Below are positions 8,267 through 13,245 of a DNA stretch of 13,245 nt, piece by piece. Every line of letters begins with the position of its first letter. The stretch's first letter is position 1. The DNA is taken from the NCBI GenBank assembly GCA_024243835.1, contig JALPMN010000505.1, positions 1 through 13,245 on the forward strand, given 5' to 3'. Made by a program: the position numbers and the translations under genes. Under the pieces are notes generated by a model, which was not told the DNA's origin, did no database searches, and was given only the letters and a program-made list of their open reading frames with translations. This stretch comes from Enteropsectra breve (lineage: Eukaryota; Microsporidia).

Positions 8267-8343
8267 TGTTTAATGTTATAATTATTTAAATATCAAAATG
8301 ATATCTTAAAAAGATCCTACGTAGTGATCGTTGCATTGTACCC
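8267..8343 (-). repeat. Right TIR of copy 5
   Basis: This is the partner of 6717-6792; both inner ends finish with ACATTAAACA. The stretch 8051-8266, between the transposase stop and this TIR, is AT-rich and shows no gene. Confidence 0.88.
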
Positions 8344-8351
8344 AAAATTTT

Positions 8352-8733
8352 AACCTGCAATCGCTAGTTTCAGAGTTCAATAAGAGAACAGTTTTAAAAA
8401 AAGGTATTGTCACTCTTTGGGGTTTGGGGACGGGGAGGGGGAGGGGGAACAGATTTCCGGGTAAAATTTTCAAAAATTAAAAAATAAATTATTTGTGAAT
8501 AATGGTATTTTAACTTATTATACCACATAAACTCCATATCATAGGTATTTTCCTGCCCAAAATACATACGCTAATTTGCGACTGCATCTTAAAAAAGAAA
8601 AATCAAAGTTTGTGTTTAAGTAAATGATTAAATTTTGGTTATATTTTACTGAATTTTTTCACTTGCGAAATATTAACATGCTTATAAATAGTATTCCTAA
8701 CCAGAGTTAAATGCTAGCACTTATTTTAGTAAC
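8352..8733. other. Non-coding spacer between copy 5 and integrase 2
   Basis: No gene is supported. It holds the G-tract array at 8419-8447 and otherwise AT-rich sequence, with one copy of ATTTTCCTGCC at 8547-8557. Confidence 0.6.
8419..8447 (+). other. G-quadruplex-forming motif
   Basis: Five runs of four or five G (8419-8422, 8426-8429, 8432-8435, 8437-8441, 8443-8447) are separated by spacers of 3, 2, 1 and 1 bases. This is a textbook quadruplex pattern with short loops in otherwise AT-rich DNA. It lies 68 bases outside the copy 5 duplication. Confidence 0.85.
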
Positions 8734-9778
8734 TTAATAAGCATCATCAGAGAAATAATCAAGCTGAGGTATTCTCGTTTCGGGATTTGCATCAAAATCA
8801 TATCTCTAAAAACCATATGCTAATGCAGATATCATTCGGGTCATAATTTGATGTTCTTTTAAATTTTTCAATATACTTAAGGCGATAATCAGCAGTTTGA
8901 TCATCTTCATCGAACTCTTTTTCACCATTTTCAAAAGCATATACTTGATTTCTTAAGCGGGTGATGCCTTTGTGCATTTTAAATGGCGTTTCATTACTTG
9001 CACTGTGAACACTAATGTTGTATTCATAAACAACATGGTCGTGCATATCAAACTAGCGGAGAGCACTTGCAGTCGATTTTGCCAGGCGTCTTTTTAAGGT
9101 TTGATTAAATCGCTCGACCTGGTCTTAGCTCTGTAGATGGTGAACACGCCCATAAACTCTGCAGACATTGAAATCTGAGCATAGCTGATCGAGCTCAGAG
9201 TTTTTGAATTCCTTTCCATTATCACAATGGAGTATTTTAGGAACACCTTCGCTATAAAATAAGCTTTTGAATACATCAGCGACAGCCGCTGCGCTCTTGC
9301 ATCTCAACCTGTAGCTCCATGCAAATTTTGAATATGCATCAACGATGCTCAGTATCCAACTGACTCCATCATTGTGCTCGGAGTTTGCTCGCATGTCAAC
9401 CGCGTCGTCTATAAGCCGCTCCATTTTTGCGACTTCTCCTATTGGCCTAACATGCAGCAACGTATTATAGGGAGTCGAAGCCTGGCAAACCCTACAATTT
9501 GAAACATACTCTCGGATTTCTTTTCGAGAAATTCCAGAAGCGTTATCAAAATAAAGCTTTCCATTTTTCTTGTCCCTATATGGCTGTGCTCGTGTGCAGC
9601 AGCGACAAAAAACTCTTTATCAGAAGCGTCATAGTCTGAGAAGAACCTTAGCTTATTGCTGTCTTTTATAAGCAATAGCACGCCTTGCTCAACAATAAAC
9701 TGCGAGGCTAAACTGACAAAATTTTTGCATTGCCAGTCATCCAGGTTGGCACAATTTTTCTTTGGAGAAATATTTCAT
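8734..9778 (-). pseudogene. Decayed retroviral-type (rve) integrase, copy 2
   Basis: An ATG at 9778 (MKYFSKEK) with an early frame change leads to LDDWQCKNFVSLASQF and LLLIKDSNKLRFFSDYD. The HHCC zinc region follows: AAAHEHSHIG, a frameshift, then YVSNCRVCQAS. The core has AVDMRAN (Asp 9395-9397), WILSIVDAYSKFAW, HCDNGKEFKNS (Asp 9221-9223) and DQVERFNQTLKRRLA (Glu 9113-9115). A TAA at 9125-9127 replaces an expected Gln just before this Glu, and a TAG at 9053-9055 replaces an expected Trp. The frame then runs to 8798. A final shift gives RYDFDANPETRIPQLDYFSDDAY and a TAA at 8734-8736. It would be about 345 residues as a stand-alone integrase, similar in layout to copy 1 but clearly divergent. 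Confidence 0.78.
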
Positions 9779-9785
9779 AAATTTT

Positions 9786-9809
9786 TAAAATATTATATTT
9801 TGCAACAAA
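9786..9809 (+). repeat. 24-bp inverted repeat, left copy
   Basis: The bases are perfectly complementary to 10106-10129. It lies just upstream of the integrase 2 start codon. The following bases to about 9860 look like a degenerate, inverted version of the minisatellite at 10047-10144. Confidence 0.88.
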
Positions 9810-9859
9810 GTATGATTTTTAGTCTAAATATAGTAACAATTTACTATTAAATGCAATAA

Positions 9860-10003
9860 TTACGCAGGATGGTAATAGATAGATAATAGATGACAACCAG
9901 TATAAGTGTTTCCTTTAGCCCATATTTTACCTTCTGAGGATACAACTTGCTCGTATGTATCAAATTTTCCAATTTTGTTCCATTTTCCTGCCGATACCTG
10001 CAT
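9860..10003 (-). CDS. Small ORF of 47 codons, unrecognised, possibly a fragment
   Basis: An ATG at 10003 is followed by an uninterrupted frame to the TAA at 9860-9862: MQVSAGKWNKIGKFDTYEQ, then VVSSEGKIWAKGNTYTG and CHLLSIYYHPA. The composition is protein-like (balanced charge, Gly, Trp and Tyr), unlike the Phe/Leu/Ile/Lys-rich translations of the surrounding AT-rich DNA. The frame also stays open upstream of the ATG, so it may be the 3' end of a longer decayed gene. I recognise no family. It lies between the arms of a 24-bp inverted repeat, so it might be the passenger of a small 344-bp element, but that is speculative. Confidence 0.35.
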   Translation of the reverse strand: MQVSAGKWNKIGKFDTYEQVVSSEGKIWAKGNTYTGCHLLSIYYHPA

Positions 10004-10046
10004 TATGGAATAAATTTTGCAAAATTTTTAATGTAAAAGATATAGT

Positions 10047-10144
10047 TTTTGTTGCTATATTGAATATTTTGTTGCTTTATTAATGTTTTGTGCTAAATGT
10101 AAAGTTTTGTTGCAAAATATAATATTTTATTGTTTAATAAATTT
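10047..10144 (+). repeat. Degenerate minisatellite, period 19-20 bp, five units
   Basis: Units begin at 10047, 10067, 10086, 10105 and 10125. Each opens with TTTTGTTGC or a close variant and continues with an AT-rich half. The spacing is regular (20, 19, 19, 20). Confidence 0.75.
10106..10129 (-). repeat. 24-bp inverted repeat, right copy
   Basis: This is the partner of 9786-9809. The match stops abruptly on both sides. The copy spans units 4 and 5 of the minisatellite. Confidence 0.88.
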
Positions 10145-10519
10145 TTTTAACGCAAATAAATACCTCAGCCATTTTTCTTTAAATACAGCACTATTGCTGC
10201 CCCTTCTCTGCCTCATCTTTTATTCTTTGAGCTTTTGCCATGGGCTGTATATGAACAAACTATAAATTACGTTAAATATTAATAATGATTTACGGCCTCC
10301 TTGTTATTTATATAAACAGCTCATGTATAAAAGTATTTTAAAGTCTGTAATGTGTTTATAAAGTTATTCTGTAAATGATTATTTATTTAACCTTATTATA
10401 AATTTTCTCATTGAAAATGGCGCATGAGCTTTTGACCCATTTTCCTAACAAATAAAAATTTTACCTTAATTTCCTTCAAAAAAATTGCGTATGAGTTTAA
10501 TGGCATACCACATTAAATA
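10145..10519. other. AT-rich stretch without a supported gene
   Basis: Only short, biased reading frames occur. The one structure I noticed is a weak inverted repeat, GAAAATGG near 10412 against CCCATTTTC near 10437. Confidence 0.5.
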
Positions 10520-10620
10520 TTACAGCATAGCTATTTCATCATCATCTAATAGCATAATAATATCATTTTCCTGTAATTTTTTCTGAGCAATGATTATGAA
10601 TTTTTTTATAAAACGAATTT
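10520..10620 (-). pseudogene. Possible C-terminal coding remnant
   Basis: On the minus strand a frame reads QKKLQENDIIMLLDDDEIAML and stops at TAA 10520-10522. The acidic, heptad-like tail looks like coding sequence rather than AT-rich noise, but it is only about 30 codons and no family is recognisable. Confidence 0.25.
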
Positions 10621-10649
10621 TGTAAGTTGCCTATAGTAAAAATATATGC

Positions 10650-11006
10650 ACCGTTTTATTGGAATATAAGTCGCACCCCCATTTTCAATACATTAGCCAA
10701 ACTAATCGTTGTATTCAAGAAATAATTTTTTACTTTTATTTAGATAAGTCGCACTTCTTGATTGTTATCTAGAGACGTTTTTTAAAATTAGCGGAAGTTA
10801 TAGTCACCGAAAATTTGTTCCTATAGTTGTTAATTACAACTTTCCATTTTAGTTTTAGGATGAACTTAAATATGAGATTGAGAGGTTGGCTATGCTGCAT
10901 TAATACAATAACTTCAAAAACAGCGGTAGATAAGCCGCGCCCATCATTTAAAAAAACAAAATTTTTTTCTTGTAAAAGCCACGGCTAATATTCCGAAAAA
11001 TACGGT
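10650..11006. mobile_element. MITE-like element of 357 bp
   Basis: The ends are inverted repeats of about 25 bp with several mismatches and one gap: ACCGTTTTATTGGAATATAA on the left, ACCGTATTTTTCGGAATATT on the right (minus strand). Three direct copies of an ATAAGYCGCRC motif lie inside, at 10666, 10744 and 10929. The direct repeat TTGCCTATARTAAAAATAT lies just outside both ends (10627-10645 and 11015-11033). It encodes no credible protein and would need a transposase in trans. Confidence 0.55.
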
Positions 11007-11068
11007 AATTTATTTTGCCTATAATAAAAATATTATACACGCCCTTATTCATAAAAGCTCCGCGTTTA

Positions 11069-11088
11069 CAAATGTTTAGGGACCCCTG
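11069..11088 (-). mobile_element. hAT-like transposon terminus
   Basis: Read on the minus strand the sequence is CAGGGGTCCCTAAACATTTG. Many hAT (Charlie/Tip100 type) elements begin with CAGGGGTCCC followed by an A/C-rich stretch. The element body would extend to lower coordinates. No matching second end and no second copy of the flanking CCTTAAAG was found, so only one terminus is claimed. Confidence 0.4.
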
Positions 11089-11103
11089 CCTTAAAGTATA
11101 GGT

Positions 11104-12758
11104 CTAGAAACACCGGCAGTTCGCTATCAGCAAAATAAAAGTCAAATAACTGGTTAAAATTTTATTTAAACAACAAACCTGTTTCTGGTATGTATTTTCC
11201 AGTTTTGAAACTAGCTGTTCAACAAAAACAGTTGAGCTTATTTTGCTAATGATTTTTTTCATATCAGGCACAAACATGAATTCTGTTTTAGAATAGCATT
11301 CTTTAGGGGCCAATAATTTGAAAGCATTGGCTGGCAAAAACCCGTTGTTAATCGAGCCAAAAAGATATTTTTTTCAGAAAAATGGTTTCTGCAACCGCGT
11401 TCTCAAAGACATCACGCATGGTGAATATTGGCGCCTCTGGGTCTCCGAGATTATAGTCGCCGCTCAAAATAAAATCTGAGAAAGCCCTGGCTGATACTGC
11501 AAAAATCTCGGCAAATCTGTTATACTCGCAGTATCGAAAATTATGCCTTGTAAACAATGAGGTGAGTTTTTGAAGAATCAAAGGTCATTGCCACATCTGA
11601 AAACGCATTTCAATGCGGTAGTCCAGAGTATGGCTTTCTCTTTCCGAGCAGATCGTTTCAAGCCTTTTAGATCAACTGCTATTTTCGCCATAGTTGTGTC
11701 ACGTGCAAATTTATGGCCGTAAAATGCCGATTTGAGCATTTTTAAGGCATCGTTCGCTAGATATTTATATTTTATAAATTGAAGATTCAGGTCCTCAGCT
11801 GTAGAATAAGCATTTAGCTTAATGTAATTTTTGTGCGGATTATAAATAAGCTTATGTGTTTTACCCAACCAAGAATGATATTTGTAAACGTTTTTAAAAG
11901 CGCTGCATAATAAAATCTCATGGTTTGGTATCACATTTAGCATGTTGAATAGGCCTTGGCTTAGCAGACATACGTAATCCTCACCAAGGCTGATATTCAG
12001 ACACATATCAACGCAGAGTGAAGAGAATACATCAGTGTTAAGGGCGCTATTCAAATATTCAGATGGTGTGTAAACTTCATGCGATGCTGTCGCAGTTAAC
12101 ATTTTGCCACCATAGGCCTGAATGCACAAAAAGTATTTTTTTCGACGGTTCCGCACATACCTGCATATTCTTGCAGTATGATCGACAAATTTTGAGAGTT
12201 CGTGCTGCCTATAAAGGCTTCTTTTCGTATTGCTGTTTTTATTTCTGATGCATAGTTTGGATTGCGACTTACCAAGTCGTTTTGTAAAAAGTATTCTTTT
12301 AAAGAAGTTTTGCGCTCTGAGAATGAATCTATATCTATGCTATCACACTTTATATGGTTAAGTGGTGAATCGCTGTAGCTACAAAGATACAGATCAATAA
12401 TGCCTATCTGTGTTGTTGTAAAACCGATTTGGATCGGATCGCAATCAATTATACGCATGAATTGTCTGGAAGGTGTGAGAATTACCGGATGGCTTGATAT
12501 TCTGCCATTTGGCTGTGCAAGTCTGAAGAATATCTGGCTCTTTAAAATGCTACTGGCATTTTCTAGAGAACACGTTCCATTGAGGCCATCAATATCGAAG
12601 CTAGCCTTTATTTCCAAATTTTTAGAAAGATCTTCAGCATGTGCATAAATATGCCCATTTTCAAGCGCCTCAGCAATATTCGCAAAATCTTTAGATTCTT
12701 CTTTTACGCTAACTGTCTTTATTTTTAAGTATTTTAAAAAATCTCTGGTACTTATCAT
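11104..12758 (-). pseudogene. Large unrecognised gene with three single-base frame breaks
   Basis: An ATG at 12758 opens MISTRDFLKYLKIKTVSVKE, and four successive frames cover the gene to a TAG at 11104-11106. The breaks are tight. Frame 1 passes to frame 2 at an A7 run near 12137-12143, giving CGTVEK then KYFLCIQAYGGKM. Frame 2 passes to frame 3 near 11578, where CTTTGA ends RCGNDL and LILQKLTSLFTRHNF follows. Frame 3 passes to frame 4 at a second A7 run near 11368-11374, leading to NGFLPANAFKLLAPKECYS. Each is explained by one missing base. The product would be about 550 residues. The N-terminal half looks strand-rich and the later part helical; the last 25 residues are hydrophobic with several Cys. 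I recognise no domain. Codon use is more balanced than in the flanks, so it may be a resident gene. Confidence 0.6.
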
Positions 12759-12792
12759 ATTAAATTCTGTAATGTCCGCGACAGAAAATATT

Positions 12793-12804
12793 AAATTTTG
12801 GGGG
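12793..12804 (-). promoter_or_regulatory. Possible CCC/AAATTT upstream signal of the large minus-strand gene
   Basis: On the minus strand CCCCCAAAATTT lies 35-46 bases upstream of the ATG. Microsporidian genes are known to carry CCC-like and AAATTT-like signals close upstream of the start. The match is by eye and the distance is on the long side. Confidence 0.3.
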
Positions 12805-12960
12805 CCTTTGCTTTTTCGTATGAATAAATTAAATCTTTGATGAGCAAGTAGGCAGGAAAATCATATGTAAAATATATCTTTTACAACATTATATGTCCTA
12901 GGAAAATGGTATTTTTATTTTTATATTCAATTCCCAAGCTGGATCAGGTCGGAAGGCTGC

Positions 12961-12990
12961 CCGTAAACTCGCCGGCCGGCGAGTTTACGG
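12961..12990. repeat. Perfect 30-bp GC-rich palindrome
   Basis: The two 15-base halves, starting CCGTAAACTCGCCGG, are exact reverse complements with no spacer. The centre GCCGGCCGGC is fully G+C inside AT-rich DNA. Confidence 0.92.
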
Positions 12991-13072
12991 AAAATCGAAA
13001 AAAAACAAAAATAGAGTTTTTTAGCCTATCTTAAAAAAATTAACATAATCAAATATAGTTTCATATACGGAA

Positions 13073-13106
13073 GCTGATAAACTCGCCTTCAGGCGAGTTT
13101 ATCAGC
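13073..13106. repeat. 34-bp palindrome with 2-base loop
   Basis: Arms 13073-13088 and 13091-13106 match over 16 bp without mismatch, with TC between them. The inner TAAACTCGCC is shared with the palindrome at 12961-12990, while the outer bases differ. Confidence 0.92.
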
Positions 13107-13245
13107 CACAAATTTTAAGGTCAAAAAATAAACTCGTTAAAAAGCACATAAATTAAACAATCAATATTAAACAAACTCAGAAACTCAAAAAACTCGCTTT
13201 CTCCTTATTTTAAACCGATTATGATTGATTAAACCTAAAACCAAA

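Larger units (their letters stand above)
6717..8343 (+). mobile_element. Merlin-like DNA transposon, copy 5, with long TIRs
   Basis: The 1,627-bp element is bounded by inverted repeats starting GGATACAATGCAACGATCAC on the left and GGGTACAATGCAACGATCAC on the right (minus strand). The octamer AAAATTTT lies outside both ends (6709-6716 and 8344-8351), matching the 8-9 bp duplication of the Merlin family. Because AAAATTTT is its own reverse complement, it could instead be the outermost part of the TIR. The element carries one nearly full-length transposase and sits just past the stop of the interrupted unknown gene. Bases 6793-7044, between the left TIR and the gene, show nothing recognisable. 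Confidence 0.88.
12805..13245. other. Intergenic region with GC-rich palindromes
   Basis: No gene is supported. It contains two palindromes sharing TAAACTCGCC, further single TAAACTCG or AAACTCG sites at 13129 and 13190, and one reverse copy of ATTTTCCTGCC at 12851-12861. Confidence 0.6.

Noticed and set aside
10083..10265. 60-codon Phe/Leu-rich plus-strand frame resembling a membrane peptide
   Set aside because: It begins inside the minisatellite, and its composition is what T-rich DNA gives by chance.
10859..10987. Plus-strand frame of about 40 codons inside the MITE
   Set aside because: It runs through the TAAGCCGC repeat and the right TIR; no family signal.
11570..11590. CTTTGA as a programmed +1 frameshift site in the large gene
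   Set aside because: A +1 shift leads to a stop after about 13 codons; the continuing frame needs a -1 shift or a one-base loss, so the known CTT-TGA mechanism does not fit.
12400..12648. 82-codon plus-strand frame
   Set aside because: Antisense to the large minus-strand gene, which has a longer and more protein-like frame.
11104..12758. Resemblance of the large gene to Nup155/Nup170 nucleoporins
   Set aside because: Only a loose strand-rich to helical layout and one short phrase looked similar; no diagnostic motif was seen.
12961..13106. The two palindromes as bacterial-type terminators
   Set aside because: They have no loop or a 2-base loop and no consistent T-run after the stem, and the surroundings look eukaryotic.
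1..13245. CRISPR array, tRNA or rRNA genes
   Set aside because: No regular spacer-repeat array was seen. No tRNA-like T-arm motif or rRNA core sequence was recognised by eye on either strand.

Overview
The window looks like AT-rich, transposon-riddled nuclear DNA of a small eukaryote, most likely a microsporidian-type fungus. I infer this from the company of elements: a site-specific (R2/Dong-like) non-LTR retrotransposon end, five divergent ISXO2/IS1016 (Merlin-type) transposases, two integrase-only reading frames and an orphan gene. Short CCC tracts lie just upstream of several start codons, and no bacterial operons or ribosome binding sites are seen. The lineage call is an inference; no rRNA or tRNA gene is present to fix it.

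Layout. 1-438 (+): C-terminal endonuclease end of a non-LTR retrotransposon. 532-1363: internally deleted Merlin-like element with 52-bp terminal inverted repeats (TIRs), transposase on the minus strand. 1387-2592 (-): decayed integrase. 2580-2634: foldback hairpin. 2682-3651 (+): Merlin transposase copy 2, containing a perfect 36-bp palindrome. 3775-4720 (+): copy 3. 4844-6700 (+): unrecognised pseudogene split by copy 4 (transposase 5096-6056), which is flanked by a 17-bp direct repeat. 6717-8343: copy 5, with about 77-bp TIRs and an AAAATTTT flank on both sides. 8419-8447: strong G-quadruplex motif. 8734-9778 (-): second decayed integrase. 9786-11088: small repeats (24-bp inverted repeat, 19-20-bp minisatellite, a 357-bp MITE-like element, a hAT-like terminus). 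11104-12758 (-): long unrecognised gene broken by three frameshifts. 12759-13245: intergenic DNA with two GC-rich palindromes sharing the core TAAACTCGCC.

No gene here is intact from start to stop at family length. The transposases and integrases keep most or all of their catalytic DDE triads but carry frameshifts, in-frame stops or deletions. Each transposon would act only on its own ends, and the genes do not form a pathway. The parts most likely to be new are the insertion of copy 4 into one arm of a coding hairpin, the paired GC-rich palindromes near the right end, the two integrase-only elements, and the recurrence of frame breaks at A7 runs, which could be decay, sequencing error or slippage.
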